Shown here in pieces: positions 32,122-39,565 of a DNA stretch of 39,565 bases. How positions within the stretch are numbered: the stretch's first letter is position 1; the number at the start of each line of letters is the position of its first letter. A program made the position numbers and the translations under genes. The notes under the pieces were generated by a model. It saw only the letters and a program-made list of their open reading frames with translations. It searched no databases and was not told the DNA's origin. The stretch comes from Deltaproteobacteria bacterium UBA2385 (lineage in GTDB: Bacteria > Myxococcota_A > UBA796 > UBA2385). The DNA is taken from positions 1 through 39,565 of the forward strand of contig DDSR01000490.1 of the NCBI GenBank assembly GCA_002343455.1, in the 5' to 3' direction.

Positions 32122-35100
32122 CGCTGCGGCCGAAGGTCTCGGGCTGGTACATCTCCTCGGCCCGCGCAGGCGGCACGATGTAGCTGCCCGGCGTGGTCGC
32201 CCGCGCGACGTAGCTGTACTCGTACACGCCGGCCGGCAGGTAGGCGGTGAAGGCCTCGGCCCGCTCGTCGCGCAGGTTCTGGTGCTGGTACCAGGGGCCC
32301 CACCACCACCCGCGGCCCTCCTCCCTCGCAGCGGTCGGCACGTCCTCGCTGACGGCCAGGGCGGCGTTGATGGCCTCCAGGCCGGCGGCCAGCGGGTCGA
32401 CCAGGGCGACGTGGGTGCGGCGGCTGTCGGCGACCATGCTCAGCTTGACGCGGACCCGGGCCCCGGCGCGGACCTCCCAGGCGCCGTCCTCGGCCCGGCG
32501 CAGGTCCGTGGGATCGTCGACGGCCTCGAAGGTGCGCAGCACGACGAAGCCGCGGTCGGCGGCCTCCAGCTCAAGGCTCTTGGGGGCGTAGCGCAGGCCC
32601 AGGCGGTAGTACAGTCGGCCGCTGCCTTCGCGCTGCAGCAGCAGATCGGCTCCGGAGGAGGCCAGCTCGGACAGATCGGCCATCGGCACGCTCAGGCTGA
32701 CGTTCTCGGCGGTGCGGCCCTTGAAGGCATGCTGGCCGGCGAAGGCGGGGCCGAGCCAGGCGCGGGCGACGAAGTCGGGGGTCTGGGCTTCGTAGGTCTG
32801 GAAGTAACGATCCAGGGCCAGCAGGACGAAGGCGTTCTCCTGGGTGCTGCCCCAGCGGCCCTTGACCCGGTGGCCCAGCAGGCCACGCACCAGGGCGGGA
32901 GGCAGGTCGCTGTCCGGCGCGACCCGCAGCAGGGCTTCGAGGACCGCGGCGTCGGTGCGACGGTCGCTGTGCAGCAGCAGGTAGGCGCCTTCGCCGTAGG
33001 TGGTGGTGAAGGTGGCGGTGGCGGCCGTCTGGTCGAGGCGGCTGTTGAAGAAGGCGAGGATCTCGGTGACGGCCTTGGCCTCGCCGCCCGCGTGCAGGGT
33101 CGGCAGCAGCCAGGCCTTCGCTTCGATGGAGAGGTCCTCGCGGGACAGCGCCAGGGCCGCGCGAGCGTCGGCGTCGCCCAGCAGCTCGCGGACGTAGAGC
33201 GCATAGGCCTGCAGGCTGTGGCGCACGGCGACAGGGTAGTCCGCGGGGATGTGTCGCTCGATGACCCGCAGGTAGGCCAGCGATCGGCTGCGCATCTGGG
33301 GCGGCACGGCGAAGCCCTTGGCCTCGGCGCGGGCCAGGGCGTGGGCGACATGCAGGCTGACGTAGGGCCAGCTCTGTTCACCTTGACGCCAGAAGCCGAA
33401 GCCTCCGTCCCCGTTCTGCTGGCGGGCCAGCTCGGCGATGTCCACCTCGACGGCGGCCTGGAGGGCCTCGGCCGAGGGGAGGTCGGGAACGGCGAAGGCG
33501 GTCAGCACATCGCGCAGGGCGGCGATGGCCAGCACCCGGGAGGCGCGCTGCTCGGCGCAGAGGAAGGGGTAGTCGACCAGGTAGATCAGGGCGTCGGTGA
33601 GGGCCTGCAGGGCGGTCGAGGAGGTCGAGATCTCCAGCCCGCCGTGCTCGGGCCAGACCTCGGCGGGGGCCTGGATCCGGTAGGAGGCGAGGCTCTCGTC
33701 GCCGCCCAGATCGCCGTAGGTGGCGAAGGCCTCGGCGGTGGCCGGGGTCCAGACGGGCAGGCTGAGCATGGCGGCGTCGGCGCCCTTCAGGCTGGAGCCC
33801 TTGCCGCTGCTCTGGCCACTGATCGCGGCCTGGACGGTGGCGGTGCCGACGGAGTCGGCCAGGGCGGGCAGGCGGACCTCGACCCGATCGCGGGCGGGGA
33901 CCTCGAACTGCAGGCCCGTGGCGGGCAGCTCCAGCCCGGAGCCGCGGGCGGCGAGGACGACGCTCATGGGCTGGTCGGTCTGGTTCTGTACGACGAAGGG
34001 CAGCTCGGCTTCGTCGCCCAGGTTGAGGAAGCGCGGCAGCGAGGGCCGCAGCATCAGGGGCAGGCGGGCGGTCAGGGTGGTCTCGGCCGAGCCCATCTTC
34101 TGCCCGCCGTGTACGGCGAGGACGGTGACCCGGTAGCGGGTGAGGTTGTCGGGCAGGGTGACCGGGACGGAGAGGCGGCCCTGGGCGTCGGTGCGGCCCT
34201 CGGGGAGGAAGAGGGCCAGGGCGGAGAGGTCGCTGCGCAGGGCGATCGCGGGGCCCGAGGGGTCGGCCTCGGCGTTCTTCTGCTGAACGCCGGCGGCCAT
34301 CGGCGAGGGCGGGGGCATGGCGCCGTCTGCTGCGTATCCCAGGCTCCGAAGCTCCATGCTGGACTCGGCCACCATACCGAAGGGCTCCTCCGGCGGGAGC
34401 ATCCCCGTGGCGTCGCCCCCCTGGGGATCGCCCAGCCAGACCAGGGCGCGCAGATGCTCCTCGCGCACATCGCCGCTGCGCTGCACGTAGAAGGCCGCCA
34501 GCGGATCAGCGATGCGGTAGCCGGTCAAGGCCAGCACCGCCTCGTCGACCACGACCACGACCAGCTCGGCGCCCGAGACCGGCGCTCCGGCGGCGTCCTT
34601 GACCTGCAGGTCCAGCGCGGTGCGAGCTCCGGGCTCCAGCTCGGGCTGCTGGGGCGAGAGCTGGACCTGGAGGGCGCGCTGCAGCGGCGGGACCTCGATG
34701 GAGAGGGTGCCGCGGGCGAATGCGGGGCGAGTAGGACCGTCCGGCAGGCCCTGGCGCTCGGCCTGGCCGACCAGGTCGACCTGGAGCTCCAGATTGGGCA
34801 CGTGGGCGTCCAGCAGGGGCAGGGTCAGGACGGTGCTGTCGCCCTCGATCGTGAAGGCGCGGGTCTCCAGCAGGCCGCTGCGGCGGACGGTCAGCACGCC
34901 GCTGGCCGGGCCGAACGGGCTCTGCACGAGGATCTCGGCGCTGTCCCCGGGGGCATAGTCCTCCTTGTCGGGGATCAGCAGCACGCTCTCCAGCGGCAGG
35001 CCGCGCTCCTCGGGCACCGCGCCGGTGTCGCCGGCCACCCACAGGCTCAGCTCGGTGCGGTTGGGGCGGCCCTCTTCGTCGGTGACGGTGGCCTGAACGG

Positions 35101-38100
35101 TGTAGCGACCGCCCAGGGTCGGCCTGAAGCTGCAGGACTGGGGCTCGTCCCCGCTGCTGCTGCGCTCGCAGCCGCCGCGGTCCTGCTCCTCCTCTACAAA
35201 GGCGCCGCGCTTGTCGCGCAGGCTGCGGGTGGTCCACCAGCTCAGGTTCAGCGCACGCCCTCGCAGGACGGCTCCGTCGATGTCGACGGCGATGGCCTCG
35301 ACCTCGACCTCCTCGCCGACCCGGCCGTAGGCGCGATCCAGCTTGAGGCCGACGTAGGCCCGCCCCGGGTGGACGAGCAGGGAGGTGGAGGCCGCCCAGG
35401 CCTGCCGGTTCACGTCTTCCACGACGGCCTGGGCCTGGACCTGGACCGGGCGCGGGGTGCCCAGGGCGGCGAAGTGGATGTCCAGGTGGTGGTCGCCCTG
35501 GCTGTCGGTGCGGGCCTGGAAGGCCTCGGGCGCCGGCAGGGGCGGCTCGGGAGGGGCCCACCAGCTGCCCCACCAGCGAGGGACCCAGACGCCGAACTGC
35601 CAGCCCTCGTGGCCCGGCGGGCGATACTCGGCCCAGGAGGGGCTCAGCCGCCAGGTGGTGCTGGCGTTCGGCAGCCCACCGCCGGCGTAGTAGCGAGCCG
35701 AGACGGTGGCGGTGGCGCGCTCGCCCAGCATGTGGGGCCCCGGCGAGGCCGAGGCGCTGACCTCGTACTCGGGCCGCCGGAACTCCTGGACCTCGAAGCT
35801 GTGGGAGGTGGCGTCCTGGTCGAAGCCGCCGCCGTCGACGCTGAGCTGGACCCAGGCGCTGCCGAGGTTGATCGTGTCGGGCAGGGCCAGCCGGAGATCG
35901 AAGCCGCCCCGGGCGCTCAGCGCGGCGGTGCCCTTGCTGATCTCGGCCCCTCGCGCGTCGTTGAGCACCCAGCGCAGGCCTCGCACGGTCTCGGCCAGGC
36001 CCAGATCCCCCTGCGGGCCGGCGCCCACCCGGCGCAGCCAGCCCTTGATCCGCACCTCCTCGCCCGGCTTGTACATCTTGCGGTCGTCGAAGACGAACCA
36101 GCTCAGCGAGTCGGAGGGCTCCTGACGCAGCCAGGAGGCGTCGTCGCGGTAGCCGCCGTCCAGGGCCAGCAGGGCGCTGTCCTCGCCGCGGCGGGCGATC
36201 AGGACCTGCGGTCCGCTCCCCGAGGCGGGCAGCGCCCCTCGGGCGAGGCCCTGGGCGTCGGTCTCCAGGCGAGGGCCAGTCGGCTCCAGGGTGAGGCTGG
36301 CTCCAGAGATCGGCGCGCCGGTGCTCAGCTCGTTGACCCAGCCGACCATGGTGGCAGCGTCAGCCCAGGCGGCCAGCCCGAGCGAGGTCCGCTGCGCCCA
36401 GACGGCCGACTGTTGCCGCCCCCGGTCGCTGTCCTTGTACTCCAACCAGACCAGCAGGTGGCCGGGTCCCTCGCCCAGGTGGGGGGCGAGATCGACCACG
36501 GTCTCGACCAGGCGGTCCGGCTCGGCGGCGATCGGGAGCTGCCGGTCCACCAGCCGGACGCCCGGCGGCTCGCTCATGGCCTGGCGCCCATCCCACCAGG
36601 CCCGCTGGTTCCTCCAGGCCCGGTAGGCGGCATGGTCCTCGGGCTGCACCCGCTGGACCCGCAGCCGCACCCGGTCGAGGTTGACCGTGTAGAAGGCCAG
36701 CGAGGGCGCGGCCTGCGGGTCCAGCACCCGCAGCTCGGGACCGGGCACGAAGAGCGTCGGGCTGGCCGGCTGGCCCTCGCCGGTGGTGACGGAGGTCTGG
36801 ACGGCCTTGGCGGGCTGCTGGCCGTAGATGTCGCGCAGCTCGTTGGAGACGGTGATCGTGTAGCGGGTGCGGGCCTGCTTCAGGCCGTCGATCTGGATGC
36901 TGGAGCCGCTGACGTAGATCTGGGCCTGGGGGAGCTGCGGCTCGATCTGGACGAAGGAGGTCTCGAAGCGCTCGGCGTCGAGCGGGTTGCTCATCACCAG
37001 GGAGACGGTGTCCCAGGGCGAGCACTGTTCACGGTAGCCGCAGCGGGTCGACTCCAGGCCGAGCGGGCCGTAGGTCTGGAAGGAGAAGCCCTGATCCGTC
37101 GTCGTCCGCAGCGGCCCCTCGGCGGAGGAGCTGCCGGCGGGCAGGACCAGGGTGAAGCGGGTGTCGCCGGGCAGCTCCGTGACCGGCTCGACCGCCAGCC
37201 AGCGACCGGGACCGCGGGCCTCGCTGGCCTCGACCAGGGGGCGCAGCTCCTCGCCCGGGGTGGCCTCGCGCAGGGGGAGACGCTTGCCGCCGGCTTCGAG
37301 GCGCAGCCCCTCGCGCAGGGCAGAGGGGTCGATCTGCTGGTCGAAGGCCAGGAAGAGCGTCGGCTGCAGGGAGGTGGGGACAGCGCCCGGAGAGGAAGCC
37401 ACCAGCTTCGGCGGCGGCGTGCGCAGGGTGGCGACGAATTCCTCGGCCAGTTTGCTCCCGTCGGCAGCCGCCGTGCCGGCCGGTACGCGGAGCTGGAACT
37501 CCGTGGCCATCGGCAAGCGACCGCCCTGGCCGGAGGGTTCGAAGATCAGGGTGCGCGTGCCCAGCCAGCGCCACTGGCCCTCGGGCTGAGGGCTGAGGAC
37601 CGCCGGCACGACCCTGGCCGCCTCATCCTGGGACATCAGGGCCACGAAGGGGCGGTCGAAGGTCAGCGACAGGTGCGGCGCCAGCTCGACCTCTCCTTCG
37701 GGCGAAGCACGCAGGACCCTCAGCGGCCCGCTCACCGCTGTGGGGGCTTCGGGCTGCTCGGCAGGGGGAAAGGCGAGCTCGACCTCGACACCGGGGCGAG
37801 GCGCGGGGAGGCTGTCCTGCCGCCGGTTGAAGCTCTTGGCGGCCTCCTCGGGCAAGGGAGGCAGGCGGGAGAGCAGGGCCTGGACCTGCTCGGCGCTGGC
37901 GGGGCGGGTGGGGGTCTCGGGCAGCCGCTCGCCGCCGGCGCCCTGGGGGCTGGCCGAGGAGAGCTCGATTCGCAGCCCGGGTTCGTCGGTGGGGGTCTCG
38001 AAGCGCACGGGCGGGCTCCCGGAAACGATGGGGAGAGGGGCGTCGTGCTTCCCGCAGGAGAGGACGACCAGGGAGGCCAGCGTGGCGAGGCGGTGAAGCA

Positions 38101-38101
38101 T
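32090..38101 (-). CDS. Bacterial alpha-2-macroglobulin lipoprotein with intact thioester
   Basis: Protein of 2003 residues. It begins with a lipoprotein signal (LATLASLVVLSCGKH, Cys15 or 16 as the acylated residue), followed by a Pro-rich region, Ig-like BIG/MG segments (HLSLTFDRPFVAL, LFLAFDQQIDPSALREG), bacterial MG domains (FDDRKMYKPGEEVRIKGWLR), the bait region near SMELRSLGYAADGAMPPP, and FLPEGRTDAQGRLSVPVTLP. The thioester motif CAEQ is at about residue 1515 in YPFLCAEQRASR, followed by the helical TED domain (QNGDGGFGFWRQGE) and the receptor-like end. Such proteins trap proteases in the periplasm. The usual partner gene pbpC is not beside it. Convergent overlap of 32 bases with the pseudouridine synthase. 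Confidence 0.93.
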   Translation of the reverse strand: MLHRLATLASLVVLSCGKHDAPLPIVSGSPPVRFETPTDEPGLRIELSSASPQGAGGERLPETPTRPASAEQVQALLSRLPPLPEEAAKSFNRRQDSLPAPRPGVEVELAFPPAEQPEAPTAVSGPLRVLRASPEGEVELAPHLSLTFDRPFVALMSQDEAARVVPAVLSPQPEGQWRWLGTRTLIFEPSGQGGRLPMATEFQLRVPAGTAAADGSKLAEEFVATLRTPPPKLVASSPGAVPTSLQPTLFLAFDQQIDPSALREGLRLEAGGKRLPLREATPGEELRPLVEASEARGPGRWLAVEPVTELPGDTRFTLVLPAGSSSAEGPLRTTTDQGFSFQTYGPLGLESTRCGYREQCSPWDTVSLVMSNPLDAERFETSFVQIEPQLPQAQIYVSGSSIQIDGLKQARTRYTITVSNELRDIYGQQPAKAVQTSVTTGEGQPASPTLFVPGPELRVLDPQAAPSLAFYTVNLDRVRLRVQRVQPEDHAAYRAWRNQRAWWDGRQAMSEPPGVRLVDRQLPIAAEPDRLVETVVDLAPHLGEGPGHLLVWLEYKDSDRGRQQSAVWAQRTSLGLAAWADAATMVGWVNELSTGAPISGASLTLEPTGPRLETDAQGLARGALPASGSGPQVLIARRGEDSALLALDGGYRDDASWLRQEPSDSLSWFVFDDRKMYKPGEEVRIKGWLRRVGAGPQGDLGLAETVRGLRWVLNDARGAEISKGTAALSARGGFDLRLALPDTINLGSAWVQLSVDGGGFDQDATSHSFEVQEFRRPEYEVSASASPGPHMLGERATATVSARYYAGGGLPNASTTWRLSPSWAEYRPPGHEGWQFGVWVPRWWGSWWAPPEPPLPAPEAFQARTDSQGDHHLDIHFAALGTPRPVQVQAQAVVEDVNRQAWAASTSLLVHPGRAYVGLKLDRAYGRVGEEVEVEAIAVDIDGAVLRGRALNLSWWTTRSLRDKRGAFVEEEQDRGGCERSSSGDEPQSCSFRPTLGGRYTVQATVTDEEGRPNRTELSLWVAGDTGAVPEERGLPLESVLLIPDKEDYAPGDSAEILVQSPFGPASGVLTVRRSGLLETRAFTIEGDSTVLTLPLLDAHVPNLELQVDLVGQAERQGLPDGPTRPAFARGTLSIEVPPLQRALQVQLSPQQPELEPGARTALDLQVKDAAGAPVSGAELVVVVVDEAVLALTGYRIADPLAAFYVQRSGDVREEHLRALVWLGDPQGGDATGMLPPEEPFGMVAESSMELRSLGYAADGAMPPPSPMAAGVQQKNAEADPSGPAIALRSDLSALALFLPEGRTDAQGRLSVPVTLPDNLTRYRVTVLAVHGGQKMGSAETTLTARLPLMLRPSLPRFLNLGDEAELPFVVQNQTDQPMSVVLAARGSGLELPATGLQFEVPARDRVEVRLPALADSVGTATVQAAISGQSSGKGSSLKGADAAMLSLPVWTPATAEAFATYGDLGGDESLASYRIQAPAEVWPEHGGLEISTSSTALQALTDALIYLVDYPFLCAEQRASRVLAIAALRDVLTAFAVPDLPSAEALQAAVEVDIAELARQQNGDGGFGFWRQGEQSWPYVSLHVAHALARAEAKGFAVPPQMRSRSLAYLRVIERHIPADYPVAVRHSLQAYALYVRELLGDADARAALALSREDLSIEAKAWLLPTLHAGGEAKAVTEILAFFNSRLDQTAATATFTTTYGEGAYLLLHSDRRTDAAVLEALLRVAPDSDLPPALVRGLLGHRVKGRWGSTQENAFVLLALDRYFQTYEAQTPDFVARAWLGPAFAGQHAFKGRTAENVSLSVPMADLSELASSGADLLLQREGSGRLYYRLGLRYAPKSLELEAADRGFVVLRTFEAVDDPTDLRRAEDGAWEVRAGARVRVKLSMVADSRRTHVALVDPLAAGLEAINAALAVSEDVPTAAREEGRGWWWGPWYQHQNLRDERAEAFTAYLPAGVYEYSYVARATTPGSYIVPPARAEEMYQPETFGRSATDRLRVLVW

Positions 38102-38182
38102 GCGCCAAAGCTAAACGATTGGCGTGGCGCCCGGGGGGCCCGCCGGGCTAGGGGCGCCGGCCAACCACCCCGGGAGTTCCCC

Positions 38183-38686
38183 ATGTCCCTCATCCAGACC
38201 GACAAGGTCGTCCTCATCCACTACACCCTGCGCAACGACGAGGGCGAGGAGCTCGACTCCTCCGCGGGTGGTGAGCCGCTGCCCTACCTGCAGGGACACG
38301 GCAACATCGTGCCCGGGCTGGAGCGCGCCCTCGACGGCAAGGCGGTCGGCTTCAAGGACATCATCGTCGTGGCCGCCGAAGAGGCCTACGGCGAGCTCGA
38401 CGGCACGGACCCCCAGGGCGTGCCCCGCGACGCCTTCCCCGAGGAGCTGGAGCTCGAAGAGGGCATGCAGTTCGTGGTCGAGAACGACCTGGGCGAGCAG
38501 ATCCCGGTCTGGGTGATCGGCATCGAGGGCGATGAGATCCTGCTGGACACCAACCACCCGCTGGCCGGCGAGGAGCTCCACTTCGAGATCGAGGTCGTCG
38601 GCGTTCGCGACGCCACCGCCGAGGAGCTCCAGCACGGGCACCCCCACGGCGTCGGCGGCGACGAAGGCCACCACCACGACCACTGA
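38183..38686 (+). CDS. slyD: SlyD-type FKBP peptidyl-prolyl isomerase
   Basis: Protein of 167 residues. It matches SlyD: KVVLIHYTLRNDEGEELDSS, the PLPYLQGHGNIVPGLERALDG FKBP core, then EAYGELDGTDPQGVPRDAFP and the insert-in-flap region ending in NHPLAGEELHFEIEVVGVRD. The C-terminus HGHPHGVGGDEGHHHDH is His-rich, as in SlyD proteins that bind nickel for hydrogenase maturation. It acts as a cytosolic chaperone and prolyl isomerase. The ATG at 38183 has GGGAG about six bases upstream. It is divergent from the alpha-2-macroglobulin gene, with 81 bases between starts including a GC-rich dyad. Confidence 0.94.
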   Translation: MSLIQTDKVVLIHYTLRNDEGEELDSSAGGEPLPYLQGHGNIVPGLERALDGKAVGFKDIIVVAAEEAYGELDGTDPQGVPRDAFPEELELEEGMQFVVENDLGEQIPVWVIGIEGDEILLDTNHPLAGEELHFEIEVVGVRDATAEELQHGHPHGVGGDEGHHHDH

Positions 38687-38773
38687 GGGCGGAGCCCCCA
38701 TAGCGGGGAACCATTGGGCGACATGGCGCGACGCTGAGCTTTCGGGCGTCTGCGCCTCGCAATAGCGGTCCGC

Positions 38774-39565
38774 ATGGACACGCCCATCAACCCCCTGGTC
38801 GACTACGCCTTCAAGCTCCTGCTCGGGGCGCAGCGAAACGCCTCGATCCTCGTCGACTTCCTCAACGCCGTACTGAAGCCCGAGCCTCCGATCCAGAATG
38901 TCCACGTTCTCAACCCATTCAACTCCCAGGAGTTTGACGAGGACAAGCTGACTATCGTGGACGTCAAGGCCACCGACGAGGCCGGCCGCACCTACCAGAT
39001 CGAAGTTCAGCTCGACCTGCGCAAGACCCTACAAGCGAGGGCCTTGTTCAACTGGGCGAGGATCTACGGTGCGCAGCTCGAGAAGGGCGAAGACTACTCA
39101 ATCCTGAAGCCGGTAATCTCCATCTGGATCCTCGATGGCGTGCTGTTCCGGGACTCGACCTGGGTCCACCACCGCTTTCGCATGGTGGACGAGCGCTCGG
39201 GCACGCTCTTCAGCGATCACCTCCAGGTTCACCTGCTGCAGCTGGGTCGCTTCGAGGCCCAGGTCCCCCTGGACGACGAGGACCAATGGGTCTATTTTCT
39301 AAAGGAGGCTCGCAATTGGACCGAGTTGCCTGCCGAACTGGAAACCCCCGCGCTGAGGTTGGCCATGGACCAGCTCAAGACCATCAGCCAGAGCGCCCGT
39401 GATCTGGAGCGCTACCGGGCGCGTGAGGACTACTTGCGCCTGCAGCTGACCATCGAGAATGAGCGTAAGCAAACGGAGCAAGACGCTGCCCAGGCTCGAG
39501 AGGACCTGGAGCGGACGCGGCAGGACATTGAGCGGACGCGACAGGCCCTGTCGCAGACCGAGCAG
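38774..39565 (+). CDS. Rpn/PDDEXK_2 transposase-like nuclease, truncated by the right edge
   Basis: The first 264 residues of a longer protein. It fits the Rpn/PD-(D/E)XK family: DYAFKLLLGAQRNASILVDFLNAVL, TIVDVKATDEAGRTYQIEVQL with the catalytic D-x-K, E-x-Q elements, RALFNWARIYGAQLEKGEDY, and KPVISIWIL. Members are DNA endonucleases that promote RecA-independent recombination. The tail is a coiled coil of seven-residue repeats (DLERTRQ, DIERTRQ, ALSQTEQ) made of 21-bp repeats (39503-39565), still continuing at the edge. Codons such as CTA, CAA, TTT, AAT, GTT and ATT are common here and rare nearby, suggesting transfer. The ATG at 38774 has no clear ribosome site. Confidence 0.88.
   Translation, partial: MDTPINPLVDYAFKLLLGAQRNASILVDFLNAVLKPEPPIQNVHVLNPFNSQEFDEDKLTIVDVKATDEAGRTYQIEVQLDLRKTLQARALFNWARIYGAQLEKGEDYSILKPVISIWILDGVLFRDSTWVHHRFRMVDERSGTLFSDHLQVHLLQLGRFEAQVPLDDEDQWVYFLKEARNWTELPAELETPALRLAMDQLKTISQSARDLERYRAREDYLRLQLTIENERKQTEQDAAQAREDLERTRQDIERTRQALSQTEQ
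39503..39565. repeat. 21-bp tandem repeats encoding coiled-coil heptads
   Basis: Two close copies (39503-39523 and 39524-39544) share GAGCGGACGCG, followed by a degraded third up to the window edge. Each unit encodes seven residues of the coiled coil in the Rpn-like protein. Confidence 0.75.

Noticed and set aside
38128..38151. GC-rich dyad before slyD as a terminator or operator
   Set aside because: Runs of G and C in this composition form dyads by chance; it is not near a stop and has no T run.
32282..38686. A 2134-codon open frame on the plus strand
   Set aside because: Antisense to the alpha-2-macroglobulin gene. Its product is low-complexity Gly/Gln/Ala/Leu, typical of the shadow frame in GC-rich DNA; only the last 167 codons (SlyD) are real.
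38774..39565. An insertion sequence at the right edge
   Set aside because: The nuclease resembles transposase-annotated families, but no terminal inverted repeats or target duplications can be seen.

Overview
The window is very GC-rich (about 70 % by eye), tightly packed and free of tRNA, rRNA, CRISPR or phage genes. The gene content points to a Myxococcota-like (former Deltaproteobacteria) chromosome: a Ser/Thr kinase with a PEGA tail, a PilB-type ATPase fused to a receiver domain, a large alpha-2-macroglobulin lipoprotein, a PfaD enzyme, and secreted cysteine-containing proteins. This assignment is inference from gene style, not from a marker gene.

Layout. 1-1248: C-terminal part of a sulfatase-fold protein with altered active-site residues, then a repeat-bearing gap. 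4564-1402 (minus): three overlapping genes, CrtI-like FAD oxidoreductase, phytol/dolichol-kinase-like protein and MenA-like UbiA prenyltransferase, a probable isoprenoid-lipid operon. 4761-9487: a secreted 4-Cys protein, an S4 RNA-binding protein, exonuclease III, an alternative sigma-70 factor, an AI-2E-family permease and a YegS-type lipid kinase. 12137-9520 (minus): PEGA-tailed Ser/Thr kinase plus a secreted partner. 13989-12217 (minus): a large membrane protein; divergent from it is MutM (14026-14847). 18923-14861 (minus): membrane histidine kinase overlapping PilB-REC. 19006-19662: a 2OG-Fe(II) oxygenase. 25352-19672 (minus): Asd, then ParC and ParE. 25556-28365: a duplicated CsbD stress protein, then PfaD coupled to a small membrane protein. 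29076-28366 (minus): an unassigned protein. 29140-32121: a DUF692/MNIO fusion enzyme, a 127-aa orphan and an RluA-type pseudouridine synthase, all overlapping. 38101-32090 (minus): a 2003-aa alpha-2-macroglobulin lipoprotein. 38183-38686: SlyD. 38774 to the right edge: an Rpn/PD-(D/E)XK transposase-like nuclease with a visibly different codon style.

The most unusual points are: (i) the MNIO enzyme fused to a helical partner-like domain and a PqqD/RRE-like C-terminus; (ii) the three-gene prenyl-lipid operon; (iii) the histidine kinase/PilB-REC pair, which suggests phosphorylation acting directly on a secretion or pilus motor; (iv) a stand-alone PfaD; (v) repeated use of short hairpins that contain the stop codons of both convergent genes; and (vi) the rarity of CTAG and its clustering in paired inverted motifs. 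All functional statements come from reading motifs by eye; no database search was run.
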